In this document: in pieces, positions 53,718 to 63,118 of the stretch
How positions within the stretch are numbered: the first letter of the stretch is position 1
How the letters are laid out: every line of letters starts with the position of its first letter
Source: Chryseobacterium sp. StRB126
Lineage (GTDB): Bacteria > Bacteroidota > Bacteroidia > Flavobacteriales > Weeksellaceae
Assembly: GCF_000829375.1 (NCBI RefSeq)
Contig: NZ_AP014624.1
Span: forward strand, 620,001 to 684,000
Direction of reading: 5' to 3'
Length of the DNA stretch: 64,000 bases
The notes under the pieces: generated by a model
Told to the model about the DNA's origin: nothing
Databases searched by the model: none
Seen by the model: the letters and a program-made list of their open reading frames with translations, nothing else
Made by a program: the position numbers and the translations under genes

Positions 53718-53995
53718 TATTTATTTTTTATTTGTACATTTGCAGTGTTCAATAGAAATAACATTCTATACTTCTCCTGAACCTTTGTAATATTTTTAAA
53801 GATATTTTATAGAAGGTTTTTCTCTTTTCTTCTCCAGATTTGTAGTAAATTTATACAAAACTAAAGCTTCCGTTGTAAAGTAGATTTAGAAAAAACAAGA
53901 TTAAATTAAACATTAAGGTTTGATAAAAATAAAAGGATCTGTGGTTTATTTTTTATGATAAATTGTTTTAACCTGTAAAAAGCAAAAAGATCATA
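53718..53995. other. AT-rich non-coding stretch before the frameshifted ORF
   Basis: No gene, hairpin or promoter could be supported. Confidence 0.5.
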
Positions 53996-54191
53996 ATGGC
54001 TGAAAAAAATACCAAAAGAGCTTTGTAAAAAAATACATAAAAATAAAGAAGATATTCAAAGTCCTGATATAGATTTTATAGCTTTGTTTAATAAAATGAT
54101 TAAAAATAAAACAGGAGTTTGGGTAAACAATAAAGACTGTTATTCTGAATGTGAAAATTTAGGAATTAAAGAAATTTCATTCATGATATAA
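53996..54191 (+). pseudogene. Small ORF split by a one-base shift in an A7 run
   Basis: ATG at 53996 reads MAEKNTKRAL and stops. If one A is removed from the seven-A run right after GCTG, the frame continues for 64 residues to TAA at 54191 (MAEKIPKELCKKIHKNKED ... NLGIKEISFMI). The downstream frame has no other good start before an internal ATG. Its composition looks protein-like (Trp, Cys, balanced charges). It could be a decayed gene, a slippage-controlled gene or a base-calling error. No family is recognised. It ends 28 bp before rnr. Confidence 0.4.
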
Positions 54192-54219
54192 CAACTTAAG
54201 AAATTTTAAAAAAATTAAA

Positions 54220-56373
54220 ATGCCAAAAAAAAGAAAATATATAAGTCATAAAAATGATTTGAAACTGATGGAGATCGGAAGACTGATCCTTCGTTTCATG
54301 AATGCAAACGCATCAAAAATTTATAATTATAAGCAGATTGCTGACGGAATAGATTACAAAAATCCAAGACAAAGGGAACTTGTAATCCAGGCACTGCATA
54401 AACTTCAGGGATCGGAAAAGATTAAAGAAGTAGAAAGAGGAAAGTATATCGTAAACCTGAAAATTGCAGGAACGTTAACCGGAATTATCGATTTCAACCA
54501 AAGCGGAAATGCTTACGTTAAGGTAGAAGGATTAGAAGATGATGTCTTCGTTCACGCCAAAAATGTAAAGGATGCCCTACAGGGAGATAAGGTTCTTATT
54601 ATAACTTATCATTATAAAGGAAAGAAACTGGAAGGTTCAGTTTTGGAGGTTTTAGAGCGAAACCGGACAGAGTTTGTGGGGACTTTTCAGAAGGTAGCCC
54701 ACAAGGATTTCGGGTTTGTGGTTTGCGACAAAAGATCAATCAATACAGATATCTTTATTCCAAAGACAAAATTCAATAATGCAGGGGATGGAGATAAGGT
54801 CATTGTAAAGATGACAGAATGGAGACCTGGAGATAAAAATCCTGAAGGAGAAATTACACAAGTACTGGGTGCTCCCGGAGAACATGAAACAGAGATACAC
54901 TCTATTCTTGCAGAATATGGCTTGCCTTATGAGTTTCCACCGGAAGTAGAACAAGATGCGGATAAGATAGACAGAAGCATTACGGATGAAGAAGTAGCAA
55001 AACGTTGGGATATGCGTAATATCTGTACGTTTACCATTGACCCTAAGGATGCGAAAGACTTTGATGATGCACTATCTATCAGAAAACTGGAAAATGGACA
55101 CTGGGAAATCGGGGTTCACATTGCCGATGTATCCCATTATGTCGTTCCGGGAACAATACTTGATGATGAAGCATATAAGAGAGCAACGTCGGTGTATTTG
55201 GTAGACAGAGTAGTTCCGATGCTGCCGGAAGTGTTGAGTAATGATGTATGTTCTCTTCGCCCACATGAAGATAAATATACTTTCTCTGCAGTTTTTGAAC
55301 TGAACGATCAGGCAGAAATTCAAAAGCAATGGTTTGGAAGAACGGTGATTCATTCAGACAGAAGATTTACCTATGAAGAAGCTCAGGAACGTATTGAAAC
55401 TGGCCAAGGAGATTTGGCTGAGGAAATCAATGTACTTGACAGATTGGCTAAGATCATGCGTAATGAACGTATCAGAAATGGAGCTATTACTTTTGACAGA
55501 AGTGAAGTAAGATTCAATTTAGATGAAAATAATGAGCCGATTGGAGTGTATTTTAAAATCAGTAAAGATTCCAATCACCTGATCGAAGAATTCATGCTTT
55601 TGGCCAATAAAAAAGTATCAGAGTTTGTATCGCTAAATAAGAAAGGAGATATTACTCAAAATACATTTATTTACAGGGTTCACGATGATCCGGATCCTGC
55701 AAAGCTGGAATCATTAAGAGACTTTGTGTCTACTTTCGGATACAAGATGAACCTTGCCAATACCAAAAAGGTTGCTGAATCTTTGAATAAGCTTCTTCAT
55801 GATGTAAAAGGAAAAGGAGAAGAAAATATGATAGAAACCCTTGCTATGAGAAGCATGAGTAAGGCGGTATATTCTACAGAGCCTATCGGACATTACGGAC
55901 TTGGGTTTGATTATTATAGTCACTTCACCTCTCCTATCCGTCGTTATCCGGATTTGCTTGCCCACCGTCTTCTTCAACATTATCTGGACGGAGGAAAATC
56001 TCCAAACAGACCGGAATTAGAAGAAAAAGCAAAACACTGCAGCTCTATGGAAAGATTGGCTGCTGATGCAGAAAGAGATTCCATCAAGTTCATGCAGGTA
56101 AAATTTATGGAAAAACATCTTGGTGAAACGTTCACAGGAGTTATTTCCGGAGTGGCAGAATTTGGATTCTGGGTAGAAATTCCTGAAAACGGAGCTGAAG
56201 GTCTTATTAAGTTAAGAGATTTGGTGGACGATTCTTATATGTATGATGCGAAAACACATGCCGTATACGGAGTTAGACACGGAAATAAATACCAGTTAGG
56301 AGATCAGGTTCAGATTAAAGTTGTAAAAGCAAATCTGATCCAAAAACAATTGGATTTTAAGATTGTTGAGTAA
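54220..56373 (+). CDS. rnr: Ribonuclease R
   Basis: The 717-residue 3'-5' exoribonuclease degrades structured RNA. It has an N-terminal winged-helix-like part (about 15-80), cold-shock-like OB folds, and then the RNB catalytic domain with the metal aspartates in IDPKDAKDFDDALS. HYGLGFDYYSHFTSPIRRYPDLLAHR is the signature of the RNB family. A C-terminal S1 domain begins near GETFTGVISGVAEFGFWVEI. The usual lysine-rich tail is short. A clear terminator closes the unit. Confidence 0.96.
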   Translation: MPKKRKYISHKNDLKLMEIGRLILRFMNANASKIYNYKQIADGIDYKNPRQRELVIQALHKLQGSEKIKEVERGKYIVNLKIAGTLTGIIDFNQSGNAYVKVEGLEDDVFVHAKNVKDALQGDKVLIITYHYKGKKLEGSVLEVLERNRTEFVGTFQKVAHKDFGFVVCDKRSINTDIFIPKTKFNNAGDGDKVIVKMTEWRPGDKNPEGEITQVLGAPGEHETEIHSILAEYGLPYEFPPEVEQDADKIDRSITDEEVAKRWDMRNICTFTIDPKDAKDFDDALSIRKLENGHWEIGVHIADVSHYVVPGTILDDEAYKRATSVYLVDRVVPMLPEVLSNDVCSLRPHEDKYTFSAVFELNDQAEIQKQWFGRTVIHSDRRFTYEEAQERIETGQGDLAEEINVLDRLAKIMRNERIRNGAITFDRSEVRFNLDENNEPIGVYFKISKDSNHLIEEFMLLANKKVSEFVSLNKKGDITQNTFIYRVHDDPDPAKLESLRDFVSTFGYKMNLANTKKVAESLNKLLHDVKGKGEENMIETLAMRSMSKAVYSTEPIGHYGLGFDYYSHFTSPIRRYPDLLAHRLLQHYLDGGKSPNRPELEEKAKHCSSMERLAADAERDSIKFMQVKFMEKHLGETFTGVISGVAEFGFWVEIPENGAEGLIKLRDLVDDSYMYDAKTHAVYGVRHGNKYQLGDQVQIKVVKANLIQKQLDFKIVE

Positions 56374-56401
56374 TATCAGGAATCCAAAATAAAACAATAA
56401 T

Positions 56402-56432
56402 AAGAGGTTGTTCCAACTCAGGAATAGCCTCT
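56402..56432 (+). terminator. Terminator after rnr
   Basis: AAGAGGTTGTTCC pairs with GGAATAGCCTCTT (one G-U and one mismatch), followed by a T run. Confidence 0.88.
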
Positions 56433-56582
56433 TTGTTTTTTTGAAAAGGTAAAAAATGATGCTTTAATCTCCGTTAGTTTTTTCATACTATGATAACTTC
56501 CCTTCTCCCCGCTTCCGGCTTCCTTTCTAAAATCTTAGTCTCAAATAGCAGGTAAAATAAAAGTTGATATATCACATCTTTA

Positions 56583-56613
56583 TTGAATAATTAAATCATA
56601 AAGTATAACTTTG
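56583..56613 (+). promoter_or_regulatory. Candidate promoter of the LysE-LdcA operon
   Basis: TTG (56583-56585), a 20-base gap, then TAACTTTG (56606-56613), 41 bp before the start codon. Confidence 0.5.
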
Positions 56614-56654
56614 TATAAATCGGAATGAAATTTTTTCATTTTAAAATTTATTAA

Positions 56655-57341
56655 ATGCTTGAACTTGTACTATCTGCCGTTATTTTAGGATTCATGTTGA
56701 GTCTGGTTTTTATAGGACCTATATTCTTCCTGTTAATAGAGACCAGTTTCTCAAGAGGCCCAAAACATGCCTTGTCATTGGATCTTGGAGTAATCACTGC
56801 AGATTTGCTGTGTATTGTAGCAGCCTATTATGCCAGTGCAGATATTGTTACACTCATAGATAAACATCCGGGATTTTACAGGATCACTTCTATTCTGATT
56901 TTTGTTTATGGGATTGTGATGCTGGTTACAAAGACCAAAATGCATATGCCCGGTGAAGATAAGATCATTAGCCAGAATTATATTAAAACCTTTTTTAATG
57001 GTTTTTTCTTTAATCTTTTAAATGTCGGAGTCATCCTTTTCTGGTTGGTAACGGTAATTTCCGTAAGGAATCAATATCCGGACACCAGCAGTTTTATTTT
57101 ATACATAAGCATTGTAATAGGAACTTATCTTGGCATTGATCTTGCGAAGATATTTTTGGCAAAGCAATTTCACGATAAACTTACCCAGAAACTGGCCAAT
57201 AGGATCAGAAGAGTTGTAGGAGTGATTCTTATCGTATTCAGTTTCTTTATCTTCCTTCAGAGCTTTAAAACATTCAATCAGTTTGACAGACAACTGGAAG
57301 AAGCTGAGAAAAAAGAAGTAAAATATCAACAAACAAAATGA
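56655..57341 (+). CDS. LysE/RhtB family exporter
   Basis: The 228-residue membrane protein has about six helices. The N-terminal GFMLSLVFIGPIFFLLIETSFSRGPKHAL block matches the LysE family pattern (GPxxxLxxxxxxxxGxxxA). These proteins export amino acids or related small molecules; the substrate is not predictable. The C-terminal tail is highly charged (EEAEKKEVKYQQTK). The stop overlaps the start of the next gene by 4 bp, so the two are coupled. Confidence 0.85.
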   Translation: MLELVLSAVILGFMLSLVFIGPIFFLLIETSFSRGPKHALSLDLGVITADLLCIVAAYYASADIVTLIDKHPGFYRITSILIFVYGIVMLVTKTKMHMPGEDKIISQNYIKTFFNGFFFNLLNVGVILFWLVTVISVRNQYPDTSSFILYISIVIGTYLGIDLAKIFLAKQFHDKLTQKLANRIRRVVGVILIVFSFFIFLQSFKTFNQFDRQLEEAEKKEVKYQQTK

Positions 57342-58267
57342 AAAAAAATATCTTTCCAAAAGCTCTTAAAAAAGGAGCTAAAATAGCTGTTATTTCCCCT
57401 GCCGGAGCTGTAGATACTTCTCAGTTAGAAAAGGGAATAAAATTAATTAAAAGTAAAGGATTTGAACCTGTTTTGGGAGAACACCTTTACACCAAATTTT
57501 CAAACGGATACAATTACGCCGGAACAGAAAAGGAAAGAATAAAAGATATCAACTGGGCTTTAAACGATAAAGAGATTGGGGCGATCTGGGCATCCAGAGG
57601 CGGCTACGGATGTCAGCACCTGATTCAGCATCTGAAGTTGAAAAACTTTACAGAAAACCCGAAATGGTATATTGGCTACTCTGATAATACCGTTATACAA
57701 AGCTATTTGTTGAAAAAAGGTTTTGCTTCCATCCATGGACAGACGATCAAAACATCCAGTTTTGGAGTAACTGATGAGAGCTATGACCTGATCTTTGATA
57801 TTTTAAAAGGGAAAACACTTAAATATAGCTTAAAATCTCATCCATTAAATAAAAAGGGGAATATTGAAGGAGAATTGGTTGGAGGGAATTTAGCCCTTAT
57901 CTATGCGCTTCTGGGAACCAAATATTCTTTTGACTTTAAAGATAAAATCTTATTCATCGAAGATATCGGAGAAAACTTCTATGCTCTGGATCGTATGATG
58001 ATGAGTCTTGAATTAGCAGGTGTTTTCAATAAGATCAAAGGACTTATCGTAGGCGGAATGACCAATATGGGGGATGAAAAAGAGAATAAAGAGTATGAAT
58101 CCAGCTTTGACGAATTTGCCTATAAAATGATCTCCGAAAGAATTTCAAAATACAAATTCCCTGTAGTATTCGGGTTCCCGAATGGACATATTAAAGATAA
58201 CCGGCCACTTTTAATTGGTGGAACGGTTAAAATAAAGACTGATACTAAAGTTAAGATTGAGTTTTAA
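57338..58267 (+). CDS. LD-carboxypeptidase (S66 family)
   Basis: The 309-residue cytoplasmic enzyme removes the terminal D-Ala from murein tetrapeptides during wall recycling. The serine nucleophile lies in IGYSDNT (about 111-117), and the catalytic Glu and His in VGGNLALI/FIEDIGE and the FPNGHIKDN block. ASRGGYGCQHLI is typical. It is coupled by a 4 bp overlap to the LysE-type exporter. Confidence 0.92.
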   Translation: MKKNIFPKALKKGAKIAVISPAGAVDTSQLEKGIKLIKSKGFEPVLGEHLYTKFSNGYNYAGTEKERIKDINWALNDKEIGAIWASRGGYGCQHLIQHLKLKNFTENPKWYIGYSDNTVIQSYLLKKGFASIHGQTIKTSSFGVTDESYDLIFDILKGKTLKYSLKSHPLNKKGNIEGELVGGNLALIYALLGTKYSFDFKDKILFIEDIGENFYALDRMMMSLELAGVFNKIKGLIVGGMTNMGDEKENKEYESSFDEFAYKMISERISKYKFPVVFGFPNGHIKDNRPLLIGGTVKIKTDTKVKIEF

Positions 58268-58307
58268 AGACTACTACCCTTCTATTCACTTATTGAATTT
58301 ATAAGAT

Positions 58308-58679
58308 ATGGCAGATCATAATGACTTTGGAAAGATAGCTGAAGATATGGCTGCTGATTATCTTCAGAAAAACGGGTATAAAATTCTGGTCAGAAACTTC
58401 AGATTTCAGAAAGCAGAGGTTGATATCATTGCTGAAAAAGAGGGATTAATTATTATTGTTGAAGTAAAGGCAAGATCAACTGATATCTTTTTGCTGCCTC
58501 AGGAAGCGGTAACCAAAACAAAGATCAGATCCATTGTCCTGGCTGCGAACCATTATCTGGAGAAATTCGATAAACAGAATGAGGTGAGATTTGATATCAT
58601 TTCCGTTTTGCCGGATGAAAACAGAAATTTAACTATTGACCATATTGCCGACGCTTTTCAGGCATTCGATGCAAATTAA
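58308..58679 (+). CDS. yraN: YraN family protein (UPF0102)
   Basis: The 123-residue protein has the nuclease-like fold pattern GKIAEDMAADYLQKNGYKIL, NFRFQKAEVDIIAEKEGLIIIVEVKAR, where the Asp and Glu-Val-Lys correspond to the PD-(D/E)XK core. QEAVTKTKIRSI follows. The role is unknown. It starts 40 bp after the carboxypeptidase gene. Confidence 0.92.
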   Translation: MADHNDFGKIAEDMAADYLQKNGYKILVRNFRFQKAEVDIIAEKEGLIIIVEVKARSTDIFLLPQEAVTKTKIRSIVLAANHYLEKFDKQNEVRFDIISVLPDENRNLTIDHIADAFQAFDAN

Positions 58680-58700
58680 CCAAGTAAAAATATAGTAAAT

Positions 58701-58773
58701 AATGTATCAGTATAAAAGTATATCAGTGTAACAATAAAGATCAGCCATTGGTAAATTGTTATACTGATACATT
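58701..58773. repeat. Intergenic inverted repeat of the GTATCAGTATAA type
   Basis: AATGTATCAGTATAA (58701-58715) and its exact complement TTATACTGATACATT (58759-58773) face each other across 43 bp. A third, imperfect copy (TATATCAGTGTAACAAT) lies between them. It fills the gap between yraN and the SDR gene and resembles a dispersed repeat family. Confidence 0.8.
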
Positions 58774-58801
58774 GCTACATTCAAAATAAATAATCAGTTG
58801 T

Positions 58802-59551
58802 ATGAAAACAATATTAATCACCGGGGCTACTTCCGGTATCGGTAAATCCACTGCAGAACTTCTGGCAAAGCAAGGAAACAGAATAATCATTTGTGGAAGG
58901 AGAGAGGATGTACTTAAATCTTTAAATGACAAATTATCTCAGCTTACCGAAATATTTAGTTTAAGGTTTGATGTAAGGAATCTTGAAGAAGTAGAAACTG
59001 CAATTAATTCGCTTCCCGAAGAATGGAAAGATATTGATGTCCTGATTAATAATGCTGGGAACGCTCATGGGTTGGATCCGCTTTCATCCGGTAAGACAGA
59101 TGACTGGGATTCTATGATTGATGGGAATGTGAAGGGCCTTCTCTATGTTTCCAAAATGATCATCCCTGGCATGAAAACTAAAAACTTAGGTCATATTGTA
59201 AACATAAGCTCTGTGGCAGCAAGACAAACCTATGCCAATGGAGTAGTGTATTGCGCGACCAAAAAAGCAGTAGATGTTATCTCTGAAGGGATGAGACTCG
59301 AGCTTACTGAATTCGGGATTAAAATAACCAATATTCAACCGGGAGCTGTAGAAACAGATTTCTCATTGGTAAGATTCAAAGGAGATAGTGAAAAAGCAGC
59401 AACGGTATATGAGGGCTATGAAGCCTTAAAAGCTGAGGATATAGCAGATGCTATTGCATATTGTGTAAACGCTCCAAAACACGTTACCATTGCTGATATG
59501 TGTATCTACCCCAGTGCTCAGGCTGAACCCAGAACGATCTATAAAAAATAG
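58802..59551 (+). CDS. Short-chain dehydrogenase/reductase (SDR), YdfG-like
   Basis: The 249-residue protein has the cofactor motif GATSGIGKS (7-15), NNAGNAHG near 87 and the catalytic set ISSVAARQTYANGVVYCATKKA with Ser, Tyr and Lys. A C-terminal IQPGAVETDFSLVRFKGD follows. The overall wording resembles YdfG/serine 3-dehydrogenase-type NADP enzymes. The physiological substrate is not predictable. Confidence 0.9.
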   Translation: MKTILITGATSGIGKSTAELLAKQGNRIIICGRREDVLKSLNDKLSQLTEIFSLRFDVRNLEEVETAINSLPEEWKDIDVLINNAGNAHGLDPLSSGKTDDWDSMIDGNVKGLLYVSKMIIPGMKTKNLGHIVNISSVAARQTYANGVVYCATKKAVDVISEGMRLELTEFGIKITNIQPGAVETDFSLVRFKGDSEKAATVYEGYEALKAEDIADAIAYCVNAPKHVTIADMCIYPSAQAEPRTIYKK

Positions 59552-59567
59552 TATCAAAATAAAGGAC

Positions 59568-59575
59568 TAAATTTG
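59568..59575 (+). promoter_or_regulatory. Candidate -7 box of tsaB
   Basis: TAAATTTG fits TAnnTTTG, 63 bp before the tsaB start. No clear TTG partner. Confidence 0.35.
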
Positions 59576-59638
59576 CAGAAAATTTTAAAAGCGATTTTGC
59601 CTTTCCGCAAGGTTGCCATTTTAGCTTAAAACAAGAAA

Positions 59639-60313
59639 ATGAAAATTCTATATCTTGAAACATCATCTAAAAACTGTTCAGTAGCTGTATCAGATAACGA
59701 AAAGCTGCTATGCGTATGTGAAGAGGTTTCTGAAAACTATAAACAATCTGAAAGTCTTCATACCTATGTAGAATGGGCTCTGGAAGGGGCAGGAATTTCA
59801 CTGAAAGACATTGAAGCCGTTTCATTAGGTAAAGGGCCGGGTTCTTATACCGGATTAAGAATTGGGGCTGCTTCTGCAAAAGGATTCTGTTATGGACTTA
59901 AGGTTCCGTTTATTGCTATTAATTCTCTTGAAAGCATGATAGAGCCCTTTTTAGGACAAAACTATGAATTTATAGTGCCATTGATCGATGCAAGGAGAAT
60001 GGAGGTTTATACGGCCGTTTATGACGGTTCTACAGGAAAGGAAATCTCTGCAACGGAAGCAAAAATTTTAGATGAAACTTCTTTTGAAGAATTTAGAGAT
60101 AAGAAGGTAGTCTTTGTAGGAGACGGTGCTAAGAAAGCCAAAGATATTTTAAATCTTCCTGATGCAGACTTTAGGGAAAATATTTATCCATCCGCACAAT
60201 ACCTGATTAAAAAGACTCTGGAGAAAATAGAAAAGAAAGAATTTGAAGATACGGCTTATTTCGAGCCTTTTTATCTTAAAGATTTCCACGGAGTAAAGAA
60301 AAAGGGAGCATAG
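59639..60313 (+). CDS. tsaB: tRNA threonylcarbamoyladenosine biosynthesis protein TsaB
   Basis: The 224-residue ASKHA-fold protein starts with ILYLETSSKNCSVAVS and has the block GKGPGSYTGLRIGAASAKGF, diagnostic of TsaB. It partners TsaD and TsaE in making t6A at position 37 of ANN-decoding tRNAs and has no catalytic activity of its own. A bidirectional terminator follows. Confidence 0.95.
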   Translation: MKILYLETSSKNCSVAVSDNEKLLCVCEEVSENYKQSESLHTYVEWALEGAGISLKDIEAVSLGKGPGSYTGLRIGAASAKGFCYGLKVPFIAINSLESMIEPFLGQNYEFIVPLIDARRMEVYTAVYDGSTGKEISATEAKILDETSFEEFRDKKVVFVGDGAKKAKDILNLPDADFRENIYPSAQYLIKKTLEKIEKKEFEDTAYFEPFYLKDFHGVKKKGA

Positions 60314-60341
60314 AGTTCTAAGCAATCTGAAAAAAATATAT

Positions 60342-60373
60342 AAAAAAAGCGAAGATCTAGTCTTCGCTTTTTT
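60342..60373. terminator. Bidirectional terminator between tsaB and the SprE-like gene
   Basis: AAAAAAAGCGAAGA and TCTTCGCTTTTTT pair around a 5-base loop, with A and T runs outside. Confidence 0.93.
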
Positions 60374-60376
60374 GTT

Positions 60377-62971
60377 TTATTGTTTTTGTGGCCGATCAGG
60401 GATATTCTTGTTTCTTAATTTAGGTTTATCAGATTTTTGTTGAGGAGTATTGTTCATCATATTCTCTGTTTTTGGCATAGGTTGTACCTGTTTGACATCA
60501 GAATTGTTGACTTTTAAGTTTCCTTGGCTATTCTGACCATTTGCCATATCCGGAATATTTTTGTTTTTAGTGGCAGGTGGAGTAGGAGAGCCCGGCTGTT
60601 GAGAAACTAAGTTTCCTTTATTGTCAGTAGTCTGAAAGCTGAGATCACTTTTCAGATAATTCAGCATTTCTTTGGCTCTTATTCCTTCCGGAGTTTTGGA
60701 GTAGTTTAAAGCAATCTGTTCAAGCTGAAGAATCATGACTTCCTTTCCGGTAGCTTTTCCTGTATTAAAAGCATTCAAGAGGTATAATTTCGGAACTAAA
60801 GCATCTTTTGGATACTTCTGGATCGTTTGGTCAATAATCTCCTTACTTTCTACAAATTTCTCAGATTCATATAAAGCATAGGCTTTTTTATACTCATTTT
60901 CTACGTCCGCTGTTGATTTTACGAAGGAATTGTTTTTAGGATTCCTTGCAAATTCAGCGTATGAAGTATAAGGATAATCGGCTAGTAGAATTTGTTTTGC
61001 TCTCTCAGCGGCCTGTGGAGTTCGCTCATAATTCATGGCAAAAATCTCATACAACGCCTGAAGCATTACCTTTTCTTCCGGTTTTACATCCACAAGATCA
61101 TACAACGTTTTCGTAGCCAGTGGAGTATTGGTAAAATAATTCTGATACATAATACCAAGGCCCAAAGATGCAGTATCTCTATCTTTTTTAAGTTGTGAAA
61201 GTTTTTCCTGATTCGTTGGAATTTGCTCAATATAATATGCCGGTTCAAAACGTCTTGGATTAGGAGCAGTGGTTACCCCGAGAGCTTCACTTTTCATATC
61301 CTCAATAGAAGCCATTTTCTTAGAAAAACGCCAGTTATCAGAAAGTGCTCTTTCTCCCCATACCTGCTTAAATGAAGAAGTTCCTTTACTTATGGTTCCG
61401 GTATTGTTGAAATAAAAACCTTTTGTAGTTACTCCAAAATCTTCAAATGAACTCGAATTATTATTGGCGAAAATAGAATTTGAATTATAATCGCCGGTAT
61501 CAAATCCCTTGTTTCGTTCTGCACGTTTTCTTTCCTGTTCCTCTTTCTCTTCTTTGATCTTTAATTTGGCAATATGTTTCGAGAAAAAGTCAGTTCTTTG
61601 AGCATTATCCATCTTCGCTAAAGAAAGGATACTGTCATTCTTTTTAATCAGATAATAGTTCTTAGAAATCTTTTTAATGTATGCAGACTGATCCTTTAAT
61701 AAGATCTTTGAAGGCTCATAGGTCATTACGGCAAGGGCAGAATCATAATAAGTTCCGGCACCGATATAATCATTCTTTTCAAGATAACTTTTCCCTATTT
61801 CATAATAAGTCAACCCGCGGATTTGAGGGTCAGAAACCTTCTCAAATAATGATTTTCTGAAAAACTGCTGTGCTTCATCATGTTTTCCTGCTTTATTGGC
61901 CATAAGTCCTAAAGCATAGTAAAATTCATTTTTCCTGGAACCATATGTTCCTTTTTTACTGATTCCTTCCAGATAATTTTTTGCTCCGTTGTAATCTCCT
62001 TTACCATTGAAAGTTTTGGCAATGGCAATCTGAGATTTTACTTCAAATTCAAAATCACTGGAATATTTGTAGGCAGCCGTGTAGCTTTCTCTTGCCTTGT
62101 CATTTTGTCCCAGATTTTCAAGAACCTGACCTCTTAAATAAGCAATTCTGCTCTTCAGTTTTCTGTTAGAGTTCAGTTCAAAAGCCACATCGAGTTCTTT
62201 GGCAGCATCTTCTTTTTTTCCAGCATCCAAAAGTGATTCAGCATAATAAATACTCAATAATTTGGAGTAAGTTTTATTGATTCCGTCACTCTTTAGCTTA
62301 GCAAAAGTTTCATGAGCTCTGTGGTAGTCTTTGATTTTATCATAGGCTACACCCTGGTAAATTCTTGCCAATGGAATCCTTTTATCATCCTTCATACGAG
62401 TGAAAAGATAATTAAGGGCGTCCAGTGCTTCCAACGGCTTATTTCTATAAATTCGGGATTGGGCAAGGATGATATAAGCATCAAAGATCTGCTTATTTTT
62501 TTCTTCCCCGTTTCTGGTAACAGAGTATTTATTGATGGCCTTTAATGCTTTAGCTTCAGCAATTTCCAGCGTGGTTGCTCCTTTAGCCGGAGTGCCGCCA
62601 TCAGGATTGGAAGAATCATTTACCGGGCCGTTTTGCATATTCGGAATTCCGGAATTTCTTCCGGATGGTCTGTTAGCAACCTCTGCCATTTTCATGGAGT
62701 TTTCTGCAAAAGCAGTTGATTGCCCTAAATCACTTCCTAAAGGCTGTTCTTCAAACGTAAGAATAGGAATATAAGGCGCATAAAAATTGTCCTTATGTCC
62801 CTTATCTCTGGCTGTAAACTCACTGTTTAAGGCATCTTTGGCATTAAACAGCGTGTTATAATATGTGGAAAATCCTTTCAATAATTTTGAACGCTGCTCC
62901 GGCTTCTTTGTTTTGGTAGCACAGGAAGCAATGAGACAAATCACTAAAAGGAACAATATATTCTTTTTCAT
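60377..62971 (-). CDS. TPR lipoprotein, SprE/PorW-like (type IX secretion)
   Basis: The 864-residue protein is a lipoprotein by its signal and lipobox (LIASC, Cys17). KLLKGFSTYYNTLFNAKDAL follows, the wording typical of SprE/PorW N-termini. Several tetratricopeptide-like repeats span about residues 150-450 (IPLARIYQGVAYDKIKDYHRAHETF, GLTYYEIGKSYLEKNDYIGAGTYYDSAL), with a second set around 650-770. A low-complexity Pro/Asn/Gln tail closes the chain. SprE/PorW is needed for the type IX secretion system and, in gliding species, motility. The length is close to the family's. It is a single-gene unit. Confidence 0.8.
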   Translation of the reverse strand: MKKNILFLLVICLIASCATKTKKPEQRSKLLKGFSTYYNTLFNAKDALNSEFTARDKGHKDNFYAPYIPILTFEEQPLGSDLGQSTAFAENSMKMAEVANRPSGRNSGIPNMQNGPVNDSSNPDGGTPAKGATTLEIAEAKALKAINKYSVTRNGEEKNKQIFDAYIILAQSRIYRNKPLEALDALNYLFTRMKDDKRIPLARIYQGVAYDKIKDYHRAHETFAKLKSDGINKTYSKLLSIYYAESLLDAGKKEDAAKELDVAFELNSNRKLKSRIAYLRGQVLENLGQNDKARESYTAAYKYSSDFEFEVKSQIAIAKTFNGKGDYNGAKNYLEGISKKGTYGSRKNEFYYALGLMANKAGKHDEAQQFFRKSLFEKVSDPQIRGLTYYEIGKSYLEKNDYIGAGTYYDSALAVMTYEPSKILLKDQSAYIKKISKNYYLIKKNDSILSLAKMDNAQRTDFFSKHIAKLKIKEEKEEQERKRAERNKGFDTGDYNSNSIFANNNSSSFEDFGVTTKGFYFNNTGTISKGTSSFKQVWGERALSDNWRFSKKMASIEDMKSEALGVTTAPNPRRFEPAYYIEQIPTNQEKLSQLKKDRDTASLGLGIMYQNYFTNTPLATKTLYDLVDVKPEEKVMLQALYEIFAMNYERTPQAAERAKQILLADYPYTSYAEFARNPKNNSFVKSTADVENEYKKAYALYESEKFVESKEIIDQTIQKYPKDALVPKLYLLNAFNTGKATGKEVMILQLEQIALNYSKTPEGIRAKEMLNYLKSDLSFQTTDNKGNLVSQQPGSPTPPATKNKNIPDMANGQNSQGNLKVNNSDVKQVQPMPKTENMMNNTPQQKSDKPKLRNKNIPDRPQKQ

Positions 62972-63118
62972 TATTCAATATAACTTGCTAATCTGCTTTT
63001 TATTATCAGCAGTTTGATGATTTTGTAAAAATAATAAAATTTTATAATGAATAATATTTATATTTCTCCCGGAAATATTTTATTACATCTTTATGGAGCT
63101 CAGAAACCGCTATGATTT

